DNA of 5,373 nucleotides from positions 1 to 5,373 of the forward strand of contig DNUI01000009.1 of assembly GCA_003508565.1 (NCBI GenBank), written 5' to 3'. The translations under genes were made by a program, and so were the position numbers. The stretch is from Syntrophaceae bacterium. GTDB taxonomy: Bacteria; Desulfobacterota; Syntrophia; Syntrophales; UBA2185. This document shows, one piece after another, positions 1-5,229 of the stretch; position 1 is the stretch's first letter; each line of letters opens with the position of its first letter. The notes beneath the pieces were generated by a model. That model saw only the letters and a program-made list of their open reading frames with translations, was not told where the DNA came from and made no database searches.

Positions 1-292
1 ATATGGCTTCACAACCAAACGTAGCAGCGGCAACGTTCAATCCTATTCCCATATCCACCTTTGATAGTTCTTCTGTGATTATTGAGTTGCCTAGGAAGCC
101 TGCCCCCGCGCCTCCGTATTCTTCGGGAATCCAGGCCCCGACAAGACCGTTTTCAGCGGCTTTTTTTCGGATTTCCGGGGTGTATTTCTCTTCCTTGTCG
201 CATTCATGGGATATCCCGGAAAACTCAGCTTGGGCAAATTTATATGCCATCTCCTTTAACATTTTCAATTCATCGGTCAATTCGAAATCCAT
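1..292 (-). CDS. Acyl-CoA dehydrogenase, N-terminal part (runs off the window)
   Basis: This is the first 97 codons of an FAD-dependent acyl-CoA dehydrogenase, which would introduce the alpha-beta double bond into an acyl-CoA and pass electrons to electron-transfer flavoprotein in the cytoplasm. The translation begins MDFELTDELKMLKEMAYKFA and reads open to the window edge. It matches the helical N-terminal domain of the family: a start of the 'F.L.DE...L...A..FA' kind, then IRKKAAENGLVGAWIPEEYGG at about residues 41-61, which is the characteristic 'G..G...PEEYGG.G' segment, then ITEELSKVDMGIG at about 72-84. The catalytic glutamate and FAD-binding C-terminal half lie outside the window, so chain-length or substrate class cannot be assigned. 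The start at 292 has a perfect AGGAGG at 304-299, six bases upstream. That ribosome binding site overlaps the TAG stop of the acyl-CoA synthetase, so the two genes are surely cotranscribed and probably translationally coupled. The family call is firm; the specificity is unknown. Confidence 0.93.
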   Translation of the reverse strand, partial: MDFELTDELKMLKEMAYKFAQAEFSGISHECDKEEKYTPEIRKKAAENGLVGAWIPEEYGGAGAGFLGNSIITEELSKVDMGIGLNVAAATFGCEAI

Positions 293-298
293 GTTTGT

Positions 299-304
299 CC
301 TCCT
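299..304 (-). promoter_or_regulatory. Ribosome binding site of the acyl-CoA dehydrogenase, overlapping the upstream stop codon
   Basis: Read on the minus strand, TAGGAGGACAAACATG joins the TAG stop of the synthetase (305-303), an AGGAGG at 304-299 and the dehydrogenase ATG at 292. Because the ribosome terminating on the first gene sits on the binding site of the second, coupled translation is likely. Confidence 0.85.
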
Positions 305-1946
305 AACTGTATAATTTTCTCAGCTGAATTTTATTAATCTTGCCCACGCTGGTCTTGGGAATCCCATCGACAAGCAGGAAGCGGTCAGGGACGCCATATT
401 TCGGAATTTTTCCCTCTTGTGCAAATTTTGTCATGAACTTCTTCAAGTCTTCTTCACTAACCTTATCTTTGTATTCAGGTCTCAGAACAACGATCAACAC
501 AGGTCTCTCTCCCCATTTTTCATCAGCAACCCCGATCGCCGCCGCTTCCGACACCGCATCGTGCTGGCTGATCAGATTCTCCAGTTCGAGAGAAGAAATC
601 CATTCGCCTCCCGTTTTGATCACATCTTTGGTTCGATCCGTGATCTGTATATATCCCGCCGGGTCAATGGAGGCGACGTCCCCCGTATACAGCCATCCGT
701 CCTTCCATAAATCTTTCGTTCTTTCGGGATCCTTAAAATAACTGTCCGTAAGCCAGGGAGCCCTTAAAATCAGTTCGCCTGTGGCGGTACCGTTATGCGG
801 TATGTCTTTTCCTGAGGAATCAACGATTCTCGCATACACAAAAGGTATGGGAAGGCCTGTCATGATCAGCTTATCAAGCTGATTTTCCTTGTTCCAATCG
901 AGCATGGGCGGTTTCAGGTTTGCCAGAGAGATTACCGGGCAGGTTTCCGACATACCGTATCCGGAAAAAACCTGGATGCCGAGATCCATTGTTGCCTTGG
1001 CCAGCCCCTTGGGCAGCCTCGAACCACCGATAATCACCTTCCATCTGGATAAATCAATTTTTTTAACTACGGGACTGCTCACCAGCATATGAAGAATCGT
1101 CGGAACGCAGTGAGAGAAGGTTACCCTTTCTGTCAAGATCAATTTCACGAGCATCTCCGGTTCGTATCTGCCGGGATAGACCTGTTTGACACCCAGCATG
1201 GTTGCCAAATAGGGAATTCCCCAGGCGTGTACGTGAAACATGGGGGTAAGCGGCATATACACATCAGTCGAACGGAATCTGGCGGGCGATTCATAGGCGC
1301 TCAATCCGATTAATCCTGCCTGTGTGTGAAGAACAAGCTGCCTGTGAGAAAAGAAGACACCCTTGGGGGCTCCCGTTGTTCCTGTGGTATAAAATGTTGT
1401 TGCCCTTGTGTTCTCATCGAGATCAGGGAAATCATAGTGACGAGAAGCTCCCCGAAGCATCTCTTCATATTCCATATCAATAGGTATTTTTGTATCAGGC
1501 CTTGTGTCCCCATCAGTGATAAGGATAATCTTTTTGACGGTCGTCAGTTTATCCTTTACTGCTTCAAGGAGAGGCAAAAAATCCGCGTGAATCAGGACGA
1601 CGTCATCCCCCGCATGATTCATCGTGTAGAGGATCTGTTCCGGAGACAGCCGCCAGTTTTGAGTGTGGAGAACCGCTCCCATCATGGGAATGGCGAAGAA
1701 GCATTCCAGATACCGGTGACTGTCATAATCGAATACGCAGACCGTATCACCTGCCTTGACTCCCAGTAACCTCAAGGAGTTGGCCAGCCTATGAATACGC
1801 TCGTTGAGCATTCTGTAGGTGTAACGAACTTTGTCTCTGTAGATGATCTGCTGATCGGGTGCAAAGATTAAAGGGGGTTCAAGAAGGTGTTTAATGATCA
1901 GTTGATACTTGTAACACTCGCCCGGCTGATAGATTTTTTCTGGCAT
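303..1946 (-). CDS. AMP-forming acyl-CoA synthetase (FadD/AlkK/DmdB-like)
   Basis: A 547-residue member of the ANL (adenylate-forming) superfamily. It would use ATP to turn a carboxylic acid into an acyl-AMP and then an acyl-CoA in the cytoplasm. Core motifs are all present: P-loop YTTGTTGAPKG at 186-196, the adenine-site motif GYGMSE at 329-334, YTGD at 420-423, the hinge DRTKD at 437-441 followed by GGEWIS at 445-450, and PKTSVGK at 530-536 with the catalytic lysine K536. Length and motifs fit medium/long-chain fatty acyl-CoA ligases, including AlkK and the methylmercaptopropionate ligase DmdB, which resemble each other too closely to separate here. The start is placed at 1946 (MPEKIY) because AGGAGG lies just upstream at 1958-1953; the reading frame stays open to an ATG at 1988, which has no ribosome binding site. 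The acyl-CoA dehydrogenase follows directly, so the pair suggests acid activation then beta-oxidation. No defect is visible. Confidence 0.95.
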   Translation of the reverse strand: MPEKIYQPGECYKYQLIIKHLLEPPLIFAPDQQIIYRDKVRYTYRMLNERIHRLANSLRLLGVKAGDTVCVFDYDSHRYLECFFAIPMMGAVLHTQNWRLSPEQILYTMNHAGDDVVLIHADFLPLLEAVKDKLTTVKKIILITDGDTRPDTKIPIDMEYEEMLRGASRHYDFPDLDENTRATTFYTTGTTGAPKGVFFSHRQLVLHTQAGLIGLSAYESPARFRSTDVYMPLTPMFHVHAWGIPYLATMLGVKQVYPGRYEPEMLVKLILTERVTFSHCVPTILHMLVSSPVVKKIDLSRWKVIIGGSRLPKGLAKATMDLGIQVFSGYGMSETCPVISLANLKPPMLDWNKENQLDKLIMTGLPIPFVYARIVDSSGKDIPHNGTATGELILRAPWLTDSYFKDPERTKDLWKDGWLYTGDVASIDPAGYIQITDRTKDVIKTGGEWISSLELENLISQHDAVSEAAAIGVADEKWGERPVLIVVLRPEYKDKVSEEDLKKFMTKFAQEGKIPKYGVPDRFLLVDGIPKTSVGKINKIQLRKLYS

Positions 1947-1952
1947 ATCAAT

Positions 1953-1958
1953 CCTCCT
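1953..1958 (-). promoter_or_regulatory. Ribosome binding site that decides the acyl-CoA synthetase start
   Basis: On the minus strand AGGAGG is followed by a six-base spacer (ATTGAT) and the ATG at 1946. The same frame has earlier ATG codons at 1988 and 1961, but neither has a purine-rich Shine-Dalgarno before it. Starting at 1946 drops 14 residues (MQRCRANKNMRRID) that do not look like the family's N terminus. Confidence 0.85.
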
Positions 1959-2066
1959 CATATTTTTATTAGCTCTACATCTTTGCAAATTTTATGAAAT
2001 ATTAAATTGGTTCACAGACATTTAATCTTCGCCAGTTCAGGGCAGTACTCTGCTCTCTCGCAGGAG

Positions 2067-2095
2067 GTTATGTAAGGTAGGGTTTGACCTGTCAA
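2067..2095 (-). promoter_or_regulatory. Candidate sigma70-type promoter of the acyl-CoA operon
   Basis: The minus strand shows a perfect -35 TTGACA at 2095-2090, a 17-base spacer, and CATAAC at 2072-2067 as a -10 with four of six consensus bases. Transcription would begin near 2060, leaving a leader of about 115 bases before the synthetase start at 1946. An alternative -10, TACATA at 2074-2069, has only a 15-base spacer. The -35 lies within the palindrome TTGACCTGTCAA, so a repressor bound there could block it. This is a pattern match only. Confidence 0.45.
2084..2095. promoter_or_regulatory. Operator-like palindrome TTGAC-CT-GTCAA
   Basis: Five-base arms TTGAC and GTCAA flank a two-base centre. 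The palindrome covers the -35 boxes of both divergent promoter candidates, a typical position for a repressor site in acyl-CoA catabolic operons (TetR-, GntR- and MarR-family regulators act this way). No regulator gene is in the window, so the binding protein is unknown. Confidence 0.4.
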
Positions 2096-2112
2096 GGACT
2101 TTCTACTATATA
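2084..2112 (+). promoter_or_regulatory. Candidate sigma70-type promoter facing the NYN nuclease gene
   Basis: The plus strand shows TTGACC at 2084-2089 (five of six -35 bases), exactly 17 bases, then TATATA at 2107-2112 (five of six -10 bases). The start site would be near 2119, giving a leader of about 145 bases before the ATG at 2264. Its -35 is the other half of the palindrome used by the opposing promoter. The match is better than expected by chance for a single site, but no transcription data are available. Confidence 0.5.
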
Positions 2113-2118
2113 AGTAGA
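2102..2118. repeat. Inverted repeat TCTACT-ATATA-AGTAGA over the plus-strand -10
   Basis: Six-base arms at 2102-2107 and 2113-2118 surround a five-base centre that contains most of the TATATA -10 box. It could be an operator or a weak stem-loop at the extreme 5' end of the transcript. The arms are perfect, but their function is only inferred from position. Confidence 0.35.
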
Positions 2119-2187
2119 TGAAAAATAGCAGAAGCGCCGTGTTGAGGTCAAGTAAAAACCAAGTTTTTAGGGATAATAAATATTGCC

Positions 2188-2200
2188 GGGCAGGATGCCC
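2188..2200. repeat. Short GC-rich hairpin in the NYN gene leader
   Basis: GGGCA and TGCCC form a perfect five-base stem around a GGA loop. Flanking TTG and AA could extend it past a two-base bulge. No T-run follows, so it is not an intrinsic terminator. It may be a leader structure or a member of a dispersed palindromic repeat family, which cannot be tested within one window. Confidence 0.3.
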
Positions 2201-2263
2201 AATGCGTTTGTTGGACTATTGCCTCACATATCATGAGATATACTAAAATCACCATGAGCCATT

Positions 2264-2800
2264 ATGCACATCATCATTGACGGATATAACCTGATAAGAC
2301 AATCAGATACACTGAGACGCTATGAGAGATTCAGCCTGGAGGAGGGCCGCAAGGCGCTGATACACTTTATGGCGCTGTACAAAAGGCATAAAGAGCATAA
2401 GGTGACGGTCGTATTTGACGGCTGGGAAGGAGGTCCGGTCGAGGAGGAGCGTGATCGGCAGGAAAGCATTGATATCATATATTCCCGGAGGGGCGAAAAG
2501 GCGGATGATGTCATCAAGCGGATGGTGCAAAAAGTTGGGGAAGAAATCGTTGTGGTTACATCGGACAGGGATATTGCCGGTTTTGTCAGCCGCAGAGGGA
2601 TAACTGCGATATCGTCTCAGGATTTTGAAGGGCACGTCAGCAGGTTAAAAATCAGCACACCCGAATCACTCATCCAGCGCGTCGAAGAGCATGAAAAAAA
2701 TAACGATGAAGAGACCAGGGCAGGCATAAAAAGGAAAGGACCGGCAAAGCGGCTTTCGCGGAAGCAAAAATCGGCATTGGCAAAAATCCGGAAACTCTGA
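2264..2800 (+). CDS. YacP/Rae1-like NYN-domain ribonuclease
   Basis: A 178-residue protein with a PIN-like NYN (YacP, formerly DUF901) fold, whose studied member, Rae1 of Bacillus subtilis, is a ribosome-associated mRNA endonuclease. Acidic metal-binding positions are in the expected order: IIDGYN at 4-9 (D6), VVFDG at 49-53 (D52), GEKADD at 77-82 (D81, D82) and TSDRD at 99-103 (D101, D103). Residues from about 140 on form a lysine/arginine-rich tail likely to contact RNA. There is no signal peptide or membrane segment. ATG 2264 is used because a TGA in the same frame lies at 2255-2257 and the family begins with M..IIDGYN. No strong Shine-Dalgarno precedes it, which suggests weak or regulated translation. 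It is alone on the plus strand and converges on holA. The domain is sure; the ribosome-linked role is inferred from the family. Confidence 0.88.
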   Translation: MHIIIDGYNLIRQSDTLRRYERFSLEEGRKALIHFMALYKRHKEHKVTVVFDGWEGGPVEEERDRQESIDIIYSRRGEKADDVIKRMVQKVGEEIVVVTSDRDIAGFVSRRGITAISSQDFEGHVSRLKISTPESLIQRVEEHEKNNDEETRAGIKRKGPAKRLSRKQKSALAKIRKL

Positions 2801-2831
2801 GCATTGACGGTTATTCCGCGACGGCTCCTCT
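2801..2831. other. Convergent junction between the NYN gene and holA
   Basis: Only 31 bases separate the TGA of the plus-strand NYN gene from the TGA of minus-strand holA. GAGC at 2799-2802 and GCTC at 2824-2827 could pair around an inner CGG/CCG, but there is no T-run on either strand, so no intrinsic terminator is called. Transcripts from the two sides probably overlap at their 3' ends. Confidence 0.5.
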
Positions 2832-4190
2832 TCATGTACACACTTTCACGATAAAACGTTCAAGCAGGAACTTCGGGTCTTTTGCGGTTGTTTTGAAGGC
2901 CATATCCATTTCAACGAGATCTTCCAGATATGTAACCAAAAGTTCATATACAAAGCTATGGGAATTTTTCAGGGCATGATAAATAACATAAGGATGTTGC
3001 GTGCCAAGAGCACTTTTACTTCCTCTTTTCCCTTTATCGTTATGCAATGCCTGAATAATCGGATACACTGACTTCTGGAACGCATCATATTCCATATTCT
3101 GTTGAAAAGAGGTAATCTTTCCTGATTTGATGAACGTTTTTGCGTGGAGGAGGAACCTTATTTCCCTCGCAATCATGGACAGGATTAACACGTGGTTGAC
3201 GCCTTGATCGAAAAGATCCTTCAGGCTTACTAAGGCCTTAGTAAGATTTTTGTCTGCGATTGCTCCTGCCAAGTCAAAAACAGTATCTTCTTTTGTTTTT
3301 CCGATGACCTCTTCGACATCTGCTTCCTCTATCAATGTCCGCTCACCGGTGTAGGTGATTAACATTTCGAGGGCTCCCATGGAATCAGCGAGGGTGAACC
3401 CGGTTTTCCTGCCGACCGCGATCCACGCGCGCGGCGACAGTTTTTTCCCGCTTTTTGCTAAAAGATCCCTCGCCGTGTCCATCAGTACATTCTTCTGCCG
3501 GGACTCACCCTTTACAGGAGAAAAATGAAGGATCATTCCTGTTTCTGATATAACTTTAAAGAGCCGTTTCCTTTTGTCAACCGTTTCCGCGGTTATTATC
3601 AGATGATTTCCTTCCGGGATGCTACTTTTGAGAACACCTTCAAGACGTTCTGTATCATCCCTCTTTTCTGTCGTTCCTATTCCACGGCGTATTGCAATCT
3701 CGATTATTGCGGGCAACCATGTTTCCCGATCATGTCCGCTATCTCCTTCTACAATTTTTTGCCATTCGTCGTCTGTAATTCTTTTCCACCCATCATCACT
3801 GAGCTCATCAAGATTCCAGCCCGTAATGCGCATAAACTGAGTAAAATATTTCACGGCCGTATCGGGATCGTTTTCTAGATAATTACGAACTTTTTGTAGT
3901 ATTTCCGGGAGTATGTTTCTCGATTGAAAAAGACGGGTATTTCTTAGTACGACTACTTTTTTCCCTGGAATGAGGGGGGGTGTCAGGATGGTATCACAAA
4001 GGGCATCAATATCTTCGTTTTCGCCGTCCATGAAAAAGAGATTAAGATCTCTATCGTTTGCGGGAAGGGCGCCCTCGATGATTTTATTCAAGGCCTCCTT
4101 GATCAGGTAATCTTCTTGACCGTAAAGCAGATAGCAGGGAGAGGCTACGTTCCCTTTCTTAAGATCAATCAATACTTTCTCAAAATCCAT
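2832..4190 (-). CDS. holA: DNA polymerase III subunit delta (HolA), enlarged
   Basis: The delta subunit of the clamp loader, which opens the beta sliding clamp during replication. Its N-terminal AAA+-like fold is shown by SPCYLLYGQEDYLIKEAL at about 17-34 ('YLL.G.E..L..EA'), GKKVVVLRN at 76-84, and HLIITAETVDKRKRLFK at 196-212. The helical collar domain carries DTVFDLAGAIADKNLTKAL at 302-320 and ILSMIAREIRFLL at 336-348. No Walker A motif is present, as expected for delta. At 452 residues it is about 110 longer than E. coli HolA (343). Most of the excess is an acidic, tryptophan-containing stretch at about 88-182, with a smaller one at about 353-400. The reading frame is intact across both. 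The start at 4190 has only a weak GGA seven bases upstream; an in-frame stop at 4211-4209 and the absence of another ATG support it. It lies 72 bases after the LOG gene in the same direction. Confidence 0.9.
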   Translation of the reverse strand: MDFEKVLIDLKKGNVASPCYLLYGQEDYLIKEALNKIIEGALPANDRDLNLFFMDGENEDIDALCDTILTPPLIPGKKVVVLRNTRLFQSRNILPEILQKVRNYLENDPDTAVKYFTQFMRITGWNLDELSDDGWKRITDDEWQKIVEGDSGHDRETWLPAIIEIAIRRGIGTTEKRDDTERLEGVLKSSIPEGNHLIITAETVDKRKRLFKVISETGMILHFSPVKGESRQKNVLMDTARDLLAKSGKKLSPRAWIAVGRKTGFTLADSMGALEMLITYTGERTLIEEADVEEVIGKTKEDTVFDLAGAIADKNLTKALVSLKDLFDQGVNHVLILSMIAREIRFLLHAKTFIKSGKITSFQQNMEYDAFQKSVYPIIQALHNDKGKRGSKSALGTQHPYVIYHALKNSHSFVYELLVTYLEDLVEMDMAFKTTAKDPKFLLERFIVKVCT

Positions 4191-4262
4191 TATTCTGTCC
4201 GTAGCATTTTAGACTGTTCTCAATGGTACTCTGATTGTGTGGTGTCAGAAGGGACAGGTTTT
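4191..4262 (-). other. Spacer between the LOG gene and holA
   Basis: These 72 bases hold no terminator. On the minus-strand transcript, TCTGA and TCAGA (4248-4229 region) can form a five-base stem with a ten-base loop. A separate CTGTCC (4257-4252), just after the LOG stop, is complementary to GGACAG (4200-4195), which contains the weak holA Shine-Dalgarno GGA. A five-codon reading frame (4207-4190) ends with its TAA overlapping the holA ATG. The spacer fits cotranscription, but these pairings are short enough to be chance. Confidence 0.35.
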
Positions 4263-4916
4263 TTAGAGGATAACAAATTTCTTAATATGCTTGACTATTT
4301 CGTCCGGATCATCAATCACCTGGATAATTTCTAGATCACGCGGTTCAATCATATCGCTTTGGAGCATAGTATTTTTTAACCAGTCAAGCAGACCTTGCCA
4401 GTATTCGCTTCCCATCATAACGACAGGGAAACCCTTTATTCTTTGCGTCTGAATCAGTGTCAGGGCCTCGAAGAGTTCATCCATGGTACCGAAGCCTCCG
4501 GGCAGGATTACATACGCAACAGCATATTTGACAAACATTACCTTGCGGACGAAAAAATATTTATACTCAATAGTGGTATTTGCATAAGGATTCGGCTTCT
4601 GCTCAAAGGGAAGACGAATGTTCATTCCCACTGACCGTCCGCCCCCTGCCGCTGCTCCCTTATTGGCTGCCTCCATGAGACCGGGGCCGCCTCCGGTTAT
4701 TACGCTGAAACCGCTCTCGGCAAGCCTCCTGGCAAGGTACTCTGTCTTTTTGTAGTATGGATCTTCGGGACGGACCCGCGCCGATCCGAAAATGCTGACC
4801 GAGTTTTTCAGTTTGGAGAGGGTTTCAATGGCCTCCACAAATTCGGCCATGATGCGAAATATCCGCCAGGACTCTTCTACGGATAGTGCATCAACCAGGT
4901 ATTGTTTGTCTTCCAT
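4263..4916 (-). CDS. LOG-family nucleotide phosphoribohydrolase (TIGR00730 type)
   Basis: A 217-residue Rossmann-fold protein of the LOG/lysine-decarboxylase-like family. Members hydrolyse the N-glycosidic bond of nucleoside 5'-monophosphates, releasing the base and ribose 5-phosphate; plant and some bacterial members act on cytokinin nucleotides. Diagnostic motifs are SIFGSAR at 41-47, GGGPGLMEAANKGA at 75-88, FFVRKVMFVKYA at 121-132 (R124, K125) and PGGFGTMDELFE at 139-150, with the conserved E147. The true lysine-decarboxylase activity once attached to this family is not supported. Residues 12-34 form an N-terminal helix (VEESWRIFRIMAEFVE) seen in longer bacterial members. Start 4916 is chosen over ATG 4985 because the 23 extra residues (rich in K, R, T, S) would be coded by hairpin sequence and do not resemble the family. 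GGA six bases before 4916 is a weak ribosome binding site. It lies between rpsU and holA. The substrate is unknown. Confidence 0.88.
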   Translation of the reverse strand: MEDKQYLVDALSVEESWRIFRIMAEFVEAIETLSKLKNSVSIFGSARVRPEDPYYKKTEYLARRLAESGFSVITGGGPGLMEAANKGAAAGGGRSVGMNIRLPFEQKPNPYANTTIEYKYFFVRKVMFVKYAVAYVILPGGFGTMDELFEALTLIQTQRIKGFPVVMMGSEYWQGLLDWLKNTMLQSDMIEPRDLEIIQVIDDPDEIVKHIKKFVIL

Positions 4917-4929
4917 AATTAATCCATGG

Positions 4930-5016
4930 GGGATCTTCCGCCGTGTCCGGTGAGAGGATCCCGTCTTGGTGAGCCTGAGGAACATATACCTCAGCGAGAC
5001 CTTGTGTTACGGTCTC
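4930..5016 (-). ncRNA. Three tandem stem-loops between rpsU and the LOG gene (candidate mRNA structure)
   Basis: In transcript order there are three inverted repeats. The first is GAGACC/GGTCTC (5016-5011 and 5001-4996, nine-base loop). The second, one base later, is CTGAGG/CCTCAG (4994-4989 and 4980-4975, eight-base loop). The third is GGGATC/GATCCC (4962-4957 and 4935-4930), with an inner CCG/CGG pair closing a four-base loop. None is followed by a U-run, so they are not plain terminators. They begin 17 bases after the rpsU stop and end 13 bases before the LOG ATG. They may protect or process the rpsU message or lower read-through to the downstream genes. Stems are seen directly; function is inferred. 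Confidence 0.45.
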
Positions 5017-5032
5017 CATTATTATCTTTTTT

Positions 5033-5224
5033 TCAATAACTTCTGCGCCGTTGGACCTTGGCATATCTCCTGCGGGCCTCAATGGCTTTTCGCTTCCTCT
5101 TCACAGAGGGCTTCTCGTATGCTCTGCGCAGCTTTAGTTCTTTGAATAAACCGCTTTTCGAAAGTTTATTCTTAAGGATTTTCAATGCCTTCTCTATATC
5201 ATTATCGTATACTTTTACTTCCAA
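5033..5224 (-). CDS. rpsU: Small ribosomal subunit protein bS21
   Basis: A complete 63-residue S21, the small basic protein of the 30S subunit that sits near the anti-Shine-Dalgarno end of 16S rRNA and aids initiation on natural messages. The sequence has the family shape: MEVKVYDNDIEKALKILKNK, then SGLFKELKLRRAYEKPSVKRK, then an arginine-rich tail ending RRRSY. The length is normal, close to E. coli S21 (71). The start codon is TTG at 5224-5222, not ATG. No in-frame ATG exists between it and a TGA at 5263-5261, and AAGGAAGGG (5238-5230) lies just upstream, so TTG is well supported. It is the first gene of a likely rpsU-LOG-holA operon. In E. coli rpsU also leads an operon with a replication gene (dnaG), so coupling with holA is comparable in kind. 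Confidence 0.95.
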   Translation of the reverse strand: MEVKVYDNDIEKALKILKNKLSKSGLFKELKLRRAYEKPSVKRKRKAIEARRRYAKVQRRRSY

Positions 5225-5229
5225 AACAA

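Larger units (their letters stand above)
1947..2263. other. Divergent intergenic region between the acyl-CoA operon and the NYN nuclease gene
   Basis: This is 317 bases without a confident gene. It contains two back-to-back promoter candidates sharing a palindromic -35 region (2067-2112), an inverted repeat around the plus-strand -10 (2102-2118), a second related palindrome (2142-2151), a short GC-rich hairpin (2188-2200) and an AT-rich inverted repeat (2228-2241). A 42-codon plus-strand ORF (2118-2246) has no ribosome binding site and is not called as a gene. The region is otherwise AT-rich, with no transposon ends, tRNA or terminator-like hairpin followed by a T-run. Confidence 0.7.

Noticed and set aside
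3..314. Plus-strand ORF of 103 codons at the left edge.
   Set aside because: It is antisense to the acyl-CoA dehydrogenase N terminus, whose translation matches its family well; the plus-strand product is low-complexity (Pro/Ser-rich) and unrecognisable.
1326..1769. Plus-strand ORF of 147 codons inside the acyl-CoA synthetase.
   Set aside because: It is antisense to a gene with all ANL motifs intact, and no family resemblance is visible.
1947..1988. Fourteen-residue extension of the acyl-CoA synthetase to ATG 1988.
   Set aside because: A strong AGGAGG lies inside this extension at the correct distance from ATG 1946, and no such site precedes 1988 or 1961.
2799..2827. Possible bidirectional terminator between the NYN gene and holA.
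   Set aside because: The outer arms are only four bases (GAGC/GCTC), the inner pairing is three bases, and no T-run occurs on either side.
4917..4985. N-terminal extension of the LOG protein to the ATG at 4985.
   Set aside because: GAGG lies only three bases before that ATG, too close, and the extra 23 residues are coded by hairpins B and C and do not resemble the family start; MEDKQYLVDALSVEESW fits better.
4891..5082. A 63-codon minus-strand ORF overlapping the end of rpsU and the start of the LOG gene, with an internal ATG at 5019 giving 42 residues.
   Set aside because: It overlaps two well-supported genes in another frame, has no convincing ribosome binding site, resembles no family I know, and its middle is made of hairpin sequence.
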